Source: Rhodopirellula sp. (GTDB lineage: Bacteria > Planctomycetota > Planctomycetia > Pirellulales > Pirellulaceae). Taken from it: 6,652 nucleotides of DNA. Made by a program: the position numbers and the translations under genes. The stretch is taken from positions 6,260 to 12,911 of the forward strand of contig PAUV01000094.1 of the NCBI GenBank assembly GCA_002712845.1. The letters run 5' to 3'. The notes under the pieces were generated by a model. That model did no database searches. It was not told where the DNA came from and worked only from the letters and a program-made list of their open reading frames with translations. Shown here one piece after another: positions 1 through 6,652 of this stretch; position 1 is the stretch's first letter; every line of letters begins with the position of its first letter.

Positions 1-1031
1 AGTCCGCCATCTGAGATTTCGGGGAAAGGTTCGCGTCCTACCACGCGGACCGCGTCACTTGCTGCGGCGATCGAGGGGTGATCCTCTGCAAGTGCGAAAG
101 ATTCGTAGTCAACGTTTGAGGAAAACTCGACTGATCCAGCAGCACCTTCGTGGTTGGTGACTTCGGCAGCAGCACGTTCAAATGCCTGTCTGATTTCACT
201 GACGATGCGAGTTCTCATTTCAGCACTATGACTTCGTGCTTCGGCGCGCAGAATGACTTCGGGTGTGATTACATTGGTTGCTTCGCCCCCCTGAAAGACA
301 CCCACGTTCGAGGTTCCAGCCTGGTCTCCCTGTTGAACCTTACCGAGCCACCCTCGAGCATGCAGATCAGCGATGGCTCGAGACGCCATCACAATCGCGC
401 TGGCGCCTTCCTGAGGAGCGACACCGGCATGAGCAGGGATGCCAGTGACTTTGATACTCATTCGTTCGCCACCGATGGCACCGATCGTCAGTTTTTCGAC
501 TGTCCCACCGTCAAAGTTGAAAGCGCGATCGACCTGTCCGACTTTGGTAATGTCCAAGTTTCGGGCACCCTCGAGTCCGATCTCTTCTTGAACGAGGAAG
601 CTGACAACCGCTGGGGGGAAATTTTCATCTCCTTGTTTGAGCCGTTCTATGATTGCTGTCAGGATGGCGCCACAGCCTGCCCTGTCATCCGCGCCCAAGC
701 CGGTCGGAGCACTGCTATGGACTTCATCACCCTCCACGACGGGCTGGCTGCCAACACAGATTGGGACCGTGTCCATGTGTGCAGAGAGCAGCGTACGGGG
801 CCCATTTCCGTTCCCGGGCAGAGAAACGAGCAGATTGCCGCAGTTTCCATCGAGTCTGGTGCGTGTTTCAGCACCATCGAATTCGATTTGTGCATCGGTG
901 ACTCCGGCTTCGCGCAGTAGCTCGACGATCTTGGCTGCGACCGCAGCTTCATCGCCGCTTCGGCCCGGAATGGCCGTAATGGTCAGATATCGGTCGAGGG
1001 CCAGGTCGGTATTGATTTCGTTATTTGTCAT
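1..1031 (-). CDS. M20-family metallopeptidase, PepT-like/YqjE type (C-terminus cut by window edge)
   Basis: Predicted cytoplasmic, probably dinuclear zinc aminopeptidase that trims small peptides. Reading the minus strand from ATG at 1031 gives 343 complete residues (MTNNEINTDLALDRYL...). M20 landmarks are all present: SAHMDTVP with metal ligand H85 and D87, GLGADDRAG with bridging D115, the QEE pair with general base E149 and ligand E150, FNFDGG with ligand D174, and IPAHAGVAP with H201 in the dimerisation (lid) domain at about residues 180-290. The order and wording match B. subtilis YqjE, a PepT-like protein of about 370 residues, as I recall it, better than classical PepT. The start is firm: an in-frame TAA (1038-1040) lies two codons upstream. 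No Shine-Dalgarno is visible. The visible end, ISDGG, matches the GGG-SDAN region of YqjE, so about 35-40 residues are missing, including the last metal-ligand histidine. The gene is divergent from rlmN. Peptide specificity cannot be read from sequence; family assignment is secure. Confidence 0.9.
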   Translation of the reverse strand, partial: MTNNEINTDLALDRYLTITAIPGRSGDEAAVAAKIVELLREAGVTDAQIEFDGAETRTRLDGNCGNLLVSLPGNGNGPRTLLSAHMDTVPICVGSQPVVEGDEVHSSAPTGLGADDRAGCGAILTAIIERLKQGDENFPPAVVSFLVQEEIGLEGARNLDITKVGQVDRAFNFDGGTVEKLTIGAIGGERMSIKVTGIPAHAGVAPQEGASAIVMASRAIADLHARGWLGKVQQGDQAGTSNVGVFQGGEATNVITPEVILRAEARSHSAEMRTRIVSEIRQAFERAAAEVTNHEGAAGSVEFSSNVDYESFALAEDHPSIAAASDAVRVVGREPFPEISDGG

Positions 1032-1169
1032 GGCAGGTTACACTCAGCGGCAGAGGGAACGGTGACGAACTCTCACACAAATTAAGGCATCTGTTGGTTG
1101 TTGCCGAGTCACCTGATCGGCGTGCGGGTCCGGAGCATGGGTCCAGATCGCGAAAAACCCCAACGTTTC

Positions 1170-1187
1170 TATACTTTTTACACGTGT
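1170..1187 (+). promoter_or_regulatory. Weak promoter-like element and palindrome before rlmN
   Basis: A TATACT hexamer at 1170-1175 resembles a sigma-70 -10 box (TATAAT) and would place transcription start near 1182, about 15 bases before the proposed GTG start. No convincing -35 box is seen 16-18 bases upstream. The 8-base palindrome ACACGTGT at 1180-1187 follows directly, and with one mismatched pair it extends to TTTACACGTGTCAA (1177-1190). It could be a repressor site at the start point or chance. The rest of the 165-base divergent gap (1032-1196) holds no recognisable RNA gene or clear promoter for the minus-strand peptidase gene. Confidence 0.25.
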
Positions 1188-1196
1188 CAACTGACT

Positions 1197-2315
1197 GTGA
1201 ATCTACCCGTTATTGATTCCGGAAATCCATCATCCTCGGCCTCATCGGTGGATCATCGCAGACATTTGCTGGACCTCAGCCAAGAGGATCTAAAGCAGTG
1301 GCTGATTGATCACGGGCAACCCGGTTTTCGAGCGAAACAGATTATCCACTGGGTCTTTCAACGTCGCGTTTCTGATTTTCAGGAAATGAGTGACTTGCCC
1401 AAAGCTCTGCGAACGCAGTTGGCTGAATCATTTCGTGTCTTTGTGACGACCCCATCTGCGGTCGTTCAATCCACTGATGGAACGGACAAGGTGTTAGTGG
1501 GATTACCCGATGGCGGTGAAGTCGAGTGTGTGCTGCTGCGAGATGGGGCGCGACGTAGCATCTGTGTGAGCAGTCAAGTCGGTTGTGCGATGGGTTGCGT
1601 TTTTTGTGCGAGCGGTCTTGATGGGGTAGATCGTAATCTCACCACCGGTGAAATCCTTGAACAAATGTTATTACTGCAGGGAAGGCTCGAGGATGAGGAG
1701 CGGCTAAGTCACATCGTCATGATGGGCATGGGTGAGCCACTTGCCAATTTGGATCGGGTGTTGGGTGCATTGAATGTAGCTCGCAGTTCAGATGGGTTGG
1801 GCATCAGTCCCAGACGGATCACGATCAGTACTGTTGGGTTGCCGCCTGCGATTGATCGGCTCGCCAATAATGGCACGCCCTACAACTTGGCTGTCAGTCT
1901 GCACGCACCCAATGACCAGTTGAGAAATGAACTCGTTCCGGTCAACCAGAAGATTGGTATCGACCAGGTTCTGGATGCCGCTGATCGATATTTTGACAAG
2001 TCCGGTCGACGTTTGACCTTTGAATACGTTTTACTTGGTGGTGTCAATGATTCGACCGATCATGGGCGACAGCTCGCAAAGTTGTTACGGCATCGCACAG
2101 TGCTGCTCAATGTGATTCCTTACAATCCTGTCGAAGGGTTGCCGTACGTGACTCCTAGCAAAGCATCGATCGCGGAATTCCGACAGGTGTTGGAATCCGG
2201 TGGGGTGAATGTAAAGTTTCGTCAACGTAAAGGTGATGATATCGATGCCGCTTGTGGGCAGTTGCGTCGTAACCGGGGTGCAACGACGAAACCGCCACTC
2301 GGTTCACGCAGTTAG
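1197..2315 (+). CDS. rlmN: RlmN: dual-specificity 23S rRNA/tRNA adenine-C2 methyltransferase (radical SAM)
   Basis: Methylates C2 of A2503 in 23S rRNA and of A37 in some tRNAs, supporting decoding accuracy; acts in the cytoplasm. Numbering from GTG 1197 (372 residues): N-terminal RNA-binding region about 24-95 (LLDLSQEDLKQWLIDHG, FRAKQI), radical-SAM cluster CxxxCxxC at C130, C134, C137, E110 in VECV, C123 in ICVSSQ, SAM-binding MGMGEP at 177-181, SLHAPND near 236, and KGDDIDAACGQL with methyl-accepting C353. These align closely with E. coli C118, C125/C129/C132 and C355, so the enzyme should be active. Start choice: the frame is open to ATG 1098 (405 residues) and has another ATG at 1137, but the extra residues look non-conserved and a -10-like hexamer lies inside them. 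GTG 1197 leaves about 23 residues before LLDL, close to the 19 of E. coli. No Shine-Dalgarno is seen at any candidate. A Cfr-type resistance enzyme is unlikely because the C-terminal and post-cluster motifs are RlmN-like. Confidence 0.93.
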   Translation: MNLPVIDSGNPSSSASSVDHRRHLLDLSQEDLKQWLIDHGQPGFRAKQIIHWVFQRRVSDFQEMSDLPKALRTQLAESFRVFVTTPSAVVQSTDGTDKVLVGLPDGGEVECVLLRDGARRSICVSSQVGCAMGCVFCASGLDGVDRNLTTGEILEQMLLLQGRLEDEERLSHIVMMGMGEPLANLDRVLGALNVARSSDGLGISPRRITISTVGLPPAIDRLANNGTPYNLAVSLHAPNDQLRNELVPVNQKIGIDQVLDAADRYFDKSGRRLTFEYVLLGGVNDSTDHGRQLAKLLRHRTVLLNVIPYNPVEGLPYVTPSKASIAEFRQVLESGGVNVKFRQRKGDDIDAACGQLRRNRGATTKPPLGSRS

Positions 2316-2322
2316 GTGTCCT

Positions 2323-2344
2323 CGATGATTCATCGTGTTTGTTC
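2323..2344 (+). terminator. Possible weak intrinsic terminator after rlmN
   Basis: Seven bases after the rlmN stop lies a perfect inverted repeat, CGATGATTCATCG (2323-2335), able to form a 5-bp stem with a 3-base loop, followed by the T-rich tract TGTTTGTT. The stem is short and the T run is interrupted, so this would be a weak Rho-independent terminator at best. Position directly after the stop is the main argument for it. Confidence 0.3.
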
Positions 2345-2426
2345 TGACGGCAGGCTTGCTGTTCATTCACGCTAACGCGGTTATGAGCGGAACGTAAATC
2401 ACAGTTTGTTATGGAAAAGCACCCAA

Positions 2427-2464
2427 GACATGTGGTGCATGCATGTCGGGACGCGAGCGATAAT
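2427..2464 (+). promoter_or_regulatory. Candidate promoter/operator for the GH2 gene
   Basis: The 194-base gap 2316-2509 holds an inverted repeat GACATG (2427-2432) and CATGTC (2442-2447) separated by 9 bases, and the 8-base palindrome TGCATGCA overlaps its right part (2436-2443). A GATAAT hexamer at 2459-2464 matches five of six -10 consensus positions; transcription would then start near 2471 and the inverted repeat would cover the -35 region, where no TTGACA-like box is seen. That arrangement fits regulation by a dimeric DNA-binding protein, but it could be chance. Nothing else recognisable lies in this gap. Confidence 0.25.
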
Positions 2465-2509
2465 GCGTTTACGGGGACAGGTTTTGATCTTTAAAAAGGT
2501 AAGAAGACC

Positions 2510-4300
2510 ATGAGGTTGTTTTGCTGCTTCATTCTTTTGACTCTGGCATCTGTTGCCAGTGGCGAATGGAAGGTATCTCCCGAGGCAATGCTGACCCGGT
2601 GGGGCAAACAGGTAACTCCCCAGAATGCTTGGCAGGAATATCCGCGTCCACAGTTTCGGCGCGAAGATAGTTGGAAGAACCTGAATGGTTTATGGCAGTA
2701 TGGGATCAATGAACGTGAACAGATTCCCCAAGCCTATCAGGGCGATATTCTTGTGCCCTTTCCTGTGGAATCAGCACTCAGTGGTGTGCAGCGACTGCTC
2801 GCGCCGGACGAGACGTTGTGGTATCGACGCATGTTCCAACATCAGACTCCCAAGGGGCATCGCACTCATTTGCATTTTGAGGCGGTCGATTATGAATGCA
2901 CTGTTTATATCAATGGCATGAAAATCGGATCACACAAAGGCAGCAGTGATCCATTCAAGTTTGATGTCACAGATGCGTTGCATCCGGGTGATAACGAGTT
3001 GACTGTCAGTGTGATTGACAAGACATCGCCTTCTCAGACGTTGGGAAAGCAATCACTGAAGCCGAAAGGAATTTATTACACTCGCGTTTCAGGGATTTGG
3101 CAGACTGTTTGGCTGGAGGACGTTCCTGAGCGGCATTTCCGCATGGTGAAAATGAAGCCGAGGATTGCTGAGGGCACCCTGCGCGTGCTGCCAACGCTTG
3201 AGGGGAAGCCGTTGAAGGCAGAACGCATCGTGATCACCGTCCGTGATGGTGACCGTGTGGTCGGTGTCGCTGATGCTGCTTTGAGTGTGCGGATACCCGA
3301 TGCAAAGTTGTGGTCGCCTCAAAGCCCGAATCTCTATGAAATCACGATGGAGCTGTTTGATGGCGAAGAACTGATTGATAGCGTCGAATCTTATGCAGCC
3401 ATGCGTGAGATAGGAACTATTCGTGGACCGGCAGGGCAGATTCGCATGACCTTGAACGGCAAAGTGGTATTCCATTACGGTCCGTTGGATCAAGGTTGGT
3501 GGCCGGATGGGTTGTTGACGCCTCCCAGTGATGCAGCAATGCGTTTTGATGTTGATTACTTGAAGAAGTCCGGATTTAACATGATCCGAAAGCACATCAA
3601 AGTTGAGTCGCGGCGTTACTATGCTCATTGTGATCGAATTGGAATGATGGTTTGGCAGGATATGCCAAGCACTGGCGGAAGACCATTTTGGAGCAAGCTT
3701 GCTCCAAATCCGGTGGAAGACAAATGGCCTGCGGAGCAGCATGAGCAGTTCGTGAAAGAATTGAAGTCGATGGTGGGAAGCCTTCGAAATCATCCATCAA
3801 TTGTGATGTGGGTTCCCTTCAACGAACGATGGGGTCAGCACGAGACCTTTCGAATTGGTCAGTTGATGGAGAATCTTGATGTCACGCGGTTGGTCAATAT
3901 TGCCAGCGGTGGGAACTTCTTTCCAGTCGGCAATGTCGTTGATCGACACAATTATCCTGAGCCGATGTTTCCGTTCGAGGATCAAAGATTCAATGATTAC
4001 GTGAAGGTGGTAGGTGAGTTTGGTGGGCATGGCTTTGTGGTCCCCGGTCACCAGTGGAATTCGGAAATGCGAAATTGGGGATATGGAGATCTGCCGACCA
4101 CCAAGAATGAATACAGGCAACGATACCGCCGGTCGTTTGAAGAACTCATGAAGCTCCGCCGCCGAGGTGTGGCAGCAGGTGTTTATACGCAGACGACCGA
4201 TGTTGAAGGCGAGGTCAACGGATTGATGACCTATGATCGAGAGGTTCAGAAGATGACAGCCGAAGAGTTGCAGGAATTACACACACCTGCTCGTTTCTGA
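2510..4300 (+). CDS. Secreted glycoside hydrolase family 2 enzyme (beta-galactosidase/glucuronidase-like)
   Basis: Predicted exported retaining glycosidase that cleaves beta-linked sugars from poly- or oligosaccharides; 596 residues. Residues 1-18 form a signal peptide (MRL, hydrophobic core, ASG), cleaved probably before E19. Then come the jelly-roll sugar-binding domain (about 51-203; WKNLNGLWQYGI, RVSGIWQTVWLE), an Ig-like domain (about 208-300), and the TIM barrel (about 305-580). The GH2 signature NHPSIVMWVPFNE gives acid/base E439 (preceded by N438); VVGEFGGHG gives nucleophile E503. VWQDMP (381-386) is also typical. The usual barrel-entry motif RGVNRH(E/D) is replaced by HYGPLDQGWWPDG (322-334). 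It is far shorter than LacZ (about 1020) and has no extra C-terminal domain. ATG 2510 is preceded by AAAAAGG (2493-2499) and an in-frame TAA (2492-2494), so the start is firm. The two signal-peptide cysteines do not form a lipobox. Substrate cannot be assigned from sequence; no sulfatase, transporter or regulator lies nearby. Confidence 0.92.
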   Translation: MRLFCCFILLTLASVASGEWKVSPEAMLTRWGKQVTPQNAWQEYPRPQFRREDSWKNLNGLWQYGINEREQIPQAYQGDILVPFPVESALSGVQRLLAPDETLWYRRMFQHQTPKGHRTHLHFEAVDYECTVYINGMKIGSHKGSSDPFKFDVTDALHPGDNELTVSVIDKTSPSQTLGKQSLKPKGIYYTRVSGIWQTVWLEDVPERHFRMVKMKPRIAEGTLRVLPTLEGKPLKAERIVITVRDGDRVVGVADAALSVRIPDAKLWSPQSPNLYEITMELFDGEELIDSVESYAAMREIGTIRGPAGQIRMTLNGKVVFHYGPLDQGWWPDGLLTPPSDAAMRFDVDYLKKSGFNMIRKHIKVESRRYYAHCDRIGMMVWQDMPSTGGRPFWSKLAPNPVEDKWPAEQHEQFVKELKSMVGSLRNHPSIVMWVPFNERWGQHETFRIGQLMENLDVTRLVNIASGGNFFPVGNVVDRHNYPEPMFPFEDQRFNDYVKVVGEFGGHGFVVPGHQWNSEMRNWGYGDLPTTKNEYRQRYRRSFEELMKLRRRGVAAGVYTQTTDVEGEVNGLMTYDREVQKMTAEELQELHTPARF

Positions 4301-4304
4301 CTTC

Positions 4305-4331
4305 CGTCGGGTAAAATCTGAATCGCCGACG
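4305..4331. terminator. Weak inverted repeat between convergent genes
   Basis: CGTCGG (4305-4310) and CCGACG (4326-4331) form a 6-bp GC-rich stem with a 15-base loop, five bases after the GH2 stop codon and 39 bases from the stop of the opposing gene. Position in a convergent gap suggests shared termination, but there is no T tract on either strand next to the stem, so this is only a possible site. Confidence 0.2.
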
Positions 4332-4370
4332 AGAGTGGTGATATCTCTGCTTCTGGAATTGCTGACCTGC

Positions 4371-6652
4371 TCAGGCCAATCCCCATTGTCGTCGCAGGAA
4401 CCATTCTGTTGACAGGGCTCCGGCAAAGATGCCGAATAGCAGCCAGCCGGTGAACGGCCCATCGCCAAGCCGAAACTTTTCAATCACAGGGGTTTCCGCC
4501 ATGCTTCGACGTTCTTGGATGGTTGTGATCAACTCATCAATATTTTCCGGTAGAAAAGATGCACCCCCATGGTCAGCGGTCAAATCCGCCAGCTGACTCA
4601 AATAAACGGGATCGGCAAGGGGTTGAGCCAATTCTCGGCTTTCGTCAACGACCTGAAATGCCAGTTCTTCTGGTGGCAAGGTTGCATCGGGCGATTCCGC
4701 TCGGACTCGCAGACGGTAAAAGCCAACGGCAAGTTCGGTAATGCGACCGCGGATCGCTTGAGTCATGCGGCTTGACTGGGAGCTGCTGCTTTCGGTGTTG
4801 ACGTTCAATGGTGTCACATCGCCATTGGAATCTACGATTTCCGCAACCAGCGGAGTGATTTCACTCTGTTCACCGAATGATTGCACTTCAGCACGAAACT
4901 CGGGTGGTTTGTCTGTTGCGAACCTGCGTGCGTCCATGGTGATCACGAGTCGGCTGTCTGCGTTGTTTTCACGTGATAACAACCACAAAACCAATTGTCG
5001 CCAAAACCGGCGGTGTACTTCGGTGCGACCATACCTCCACCATCGCCATGTTGAATCAAATGCAAGCGATGCTGTTCGTCCGCTGCCATACTCGCCGATG
5101 ACCATCAGGGGATCATCCATTTCTGTTTCCAGCAACACCTGAATACCCGGGGCAACTTTAGGCCCCAAAAGTTGGTTGGCTCCCAGCAAGGAAGGCAGTT
5201 CATTCCATATTTTAGAGGGCGAGTCCCCGCCAAGATCGGTGATGGGATGAGAACGCGAAAGTTTGGGTTTCAGTTGTGTATCGATTTGGCTGGCAGCAGC
5301 CGGATTACTGGAGCCACCTGGGGAACGAGCGCGACGTGGGTCCATGCGAACTGGTATCACGGCAGCCAACGGCGAGTCAGCGTAACCACCGCCGCCGTAG
5401 GCGTACGATCCGCCCAGTGTTACCAGTCCAGCACCTTTTCCAATGGTATCTGCAAGCTGCTGCAACTGTTCATTACCAAGAGCATCAGCGTGCAGATCAC
5501 CGATGATGTAAATGTCGTAGCGGCCTGGTTCAAAGGCGCCGTCCAGATCGATGGGCCAACGATCAGCTGTGTCCTTTGGAATCCATTGATAATCCAGAGC
5601 AAGGTCTGGAAAGCGTCGCAAAGAGCGTCGTAAGAATGTTTGTTCGAGTCTTGGATTTCCTTCCAGGTAAAGAATTCGCCCTCCCCCTGCGCGCACCTCG
5701 ACGAAAGCGATTTGGGTGTTGTTCGTCGTGACCAGTTCCTTGTCCATGGGCACTGCTTCTGCCTTCAACCGGTAGGTTCCGGGTTCAGGAGTCAGAATGG
5801 GGATGCTGACTGATGCGACATCCGTTGCGCTTGCTGGGACGATTTGTCGATTAGCAATTTCAGTGGACTTTCCATCCGAGTCGATCCAGGTCAGTCGCAC
5901 CGGGACATCGATGCCTGCCATTCCTTGCGTGGATAACTGAAATTTGACGTCAAGTTCGTTACCTGCGAAGAGCTGGTAGCTCTCTGGTAGTGCTTCGATA
6001 GCAGCATCACGTGACGCCGATGCACCGCCAGCTGGTCCGATAGGGACCGTCCATAATGGAACGCCAAGTGAGTTGAGCGTCTCTGCCACTCGCTGTGCTC
6101 CCGTACCCTGCTGATCAGCTGTCTGAGTTCCATCACCTACCAGGACGATCCCAGCCAGTGGTTGGCCTTCAGCGGCTTGCATGGCACCCAGCGCGGCTGC
6201 AGAAATGTCGGTTGCCTTACCAGAAGGCAGCTCTGATTGAAGCGAATCCACTGCAGGAGCGGCGATTGTTCTTGTTTGAGAATCATAGGCCAGAAGCCGG
6301 ACATCCAGTTCACTATCCAGCCCAAGAATGCTGTCGGCAAGACTTCTCCAAATTTCTGTTTGTGTTTTCCAGCGTGTGTTTCCGTCACCGTCAGGCAGCG
6401 TCATGCTCCGAGATGTATCGACGGCGATGACCAAGGCGGCTTCCGCTAACTGGTTGTCTGTGCGGAATAGTGCAGGTCGAAAGGCGGCAAGAAGCAGGGT
6501 GACGGCTGCCAACAAGCGGAGCGAGATCAGCCAACGCCGACGCATTGGATTCTCGGTTGGCGGCGTGACGGCAAGGATTACTCCAACGGTAACCGCCGCA
6601 ACTGCCATGGTTAGCAGCAGTGATCCGTAAATCGGTTCGAACGCGAAGGAGG
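4371..6652 (-). CDS. Membrane-anchored VWA protein with inactive glutamine-amidotransferase-like domain (N-terminus off window edge)
   Basis: Role unknown; probably a scaffold or metal-dependent adhesion protein facing the periplasm. Numbering from ATG 6608 gives 745 residues, but the frame stays open and protein-like for 14 more codons to the window edge (SFAFEPIYGSLLLT), so the true start probably lies beyond 6652. Visible parts: a first membrane segment (across the ATG to about residue 14), a basic turn TENPMRRRW, a second segment (28-47), a VWA domain (about 56-195) with MIDAS DTSRSM (D64, S66, S68), T133/D134 and VGDG (D159), an Ig-like beta region (about 205-305), an amidotransferase-like fold (about 308-545; RILYLEGNPR, YDIYIIGD, VTLGGSYAYGGGGY), a second beta region (550-655), and a C-terminal membrane segment (718-736) followed by basic LRRQWGLA. 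The positive-inside pattern puts the bulk outside the cytoplasm. There is no cysteine in the visible protein, so no amidotransferase nucleophile. Convergent with the GH2 gene, 70 bases apart. In planctomycetes such genes often sit near MoxR and DUF58 genes; none is visible here. Confidence 0.88.
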   Translation of the reverse strand, partial: SFAFEPIYGSLLLTMAVAAVTVGVILAVTPPTENPMRRRWLISLRLLAAVTLLLAAFRPALFRTDNQLAEAALVIAVDTSRSMTLPDGDGNTRWKTQTEIWRSLADSILGLDSELDVRLLAYDSQTRTIAAPAVDSLQSELPSGKATDISAAALGAMQAAEGQPLAGIVLVGDGTQTADQQGTGAQRVAETLNSLGVPLWTVPIGPAGGASASRDAAIEALPESYQLFAGNELDVKFQLSTQGMAGIDVPVRLTWIDSDGKSTEIANRQIVPASATDVASVSIPILTPEPGTYRLKAEAVPMDKELVTTNNTQIAFVEVRAGGGRILYLEGNPRLEQTFLRRSLRRFPDLALDYQWIPKDTADRWPIDLDGAFEPGRYDIYIIGDLHADALGNEQLQQLADTIGKGAGLVTLGGSYAYGGGGYADSPLAAVIPVRMDPRRARSPGGSSNPAAASQIDTQLKPKLSRSHPITDLGGDSPSKIWNELPSLLGANQLLGPKVAPGIQVLLETEMDDPLMVIGEYGSGRTASLAFDSTWRWWRYGRTEVHRRFWRQLVLWLLSRENNADSRLVITMDARRFATDKPPEFRAEVQSFGEQSEITPLVAEIVDSNGDVTPLNVNTESSSSQSSRMTQAIRGRITELAVGFYRLRVRAESPDATLPPEELAFQVVDESRELAQPLADPVYLSQLADLTADHGGASFLPENIDELITTIQERRSMAETPVIEKFRLGDGPFTGWLLFGIFAGALSTEWFLRRQWGLA

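Noticed and set aside
150..920. 256-codon plus-strand open frame
   Set aside because: It lies wholly antisense to the M20 peptidase, whose frame has all family motifs; the translation is Ser/Thr/Asp-rich, resembles no family and is a shadow.
1197..2315. Possibility that the radical-SAM methyltransferase is a Cfr-type antibiotic-resistance enzyme
   Set aside because: The ASGLDGVDRNLT stretch after the cluster and the GDDIDAACGQL ending are those of housekeeping RlmN, and there is no mobile element or resistance context.
2368..2396. Imperfect hairpin around CGCTAAC / GTTATGAGCG
   Set aside because: It needs a 3-base bulge and has only short stems, with no T tract, so it cannot be told from chance.
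2510..2566. Lipoprotein signal on the GH2 enzyme because of two cysteines in its leader
   Set aside because: C5 and C6 precede the hydrophobic core and are not in an L-[AS]-[GA]-C lipobox; an ordinary signal peptidase I site (ASG before E19) fits better.
3089..3793. 234-codon minus-strand open frame inside the GH2 gene
   Set aside because: Antisense to a clearly conserved hydrolase; composition is His/Pro/Ser-rich and unlike a real protein.
6646..6652. Perfect Shine-Dalgarno-like AAGGAGG on the plus strand at the window edge
   Set aside because: It lies within the minus-strand VWA coding frame, where it is simply codons for Ser and Phe; no plus-strand gene is evident there.

Overview
The window looks like ordinary chromosomal DNA from a planctomycete, most likely of the Pirellulaceae (Rhodopirellula/Blastopirellula) type. 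This is inferred from protein style: a large membrane-anchored von Willebrand factor A (VWA) protein with a glutamine-amidotransferase-like region, a secreted glycoside hydrolase family 2 enzyme, a YqjE/PepT-like M20 peptidase, moderate GC, weak or absent Shine-Dalgarno sites, and loose spacing between genes. No database search was possible, so the taxonomic call is tentative.

Layout: (1) 1-1031, minus strand: M20-family metallopeptidase of the PepT-like/YqjE type, with its C-terminus cut off by the left edge. (2) 1032-1196: divergent intergenic region with a weak promoter-like element in front of rlmN. (3) 1197-2315, plus strand (open to 1098): RlmN, the radical-SAM adenine-C2 methyltransferase of 23S rRNA and tRNA, with all catalytic residues intact. 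(4) 2316-2509: intergenic region with a short hairpin after rlmN and an inverted repeat plus -10-like hexamer before the next gene. (5) 2510-4300, plus strand: exported GH2 hydrolase with both catalytic glutamates. (6) 4301-4370: short convergent gap with one weak inverted repeat. (7) 4371-6652, minus strand: large cysteine-free VWA/GATase-like membrane protein, whose extreme N-terminus runs off the right edge.

The four genes do not form one pathway. The first two are divergent housekeeping genes (peptide turnover, ribosome modification). The third is a polysaccharide-degradation enzyme. The fourth is probably the downstream end of a minus-strand cluster lying mostly beyond position 6652. I saw no tRNA, rRNA, CRISPR array, insertion sequence, prophage or defence system. 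The points most worth a second look are the catalytically dead amidotransferase-like domain in the VWA protein and the atypical active-site entrance motif of the GH2 enzyme.
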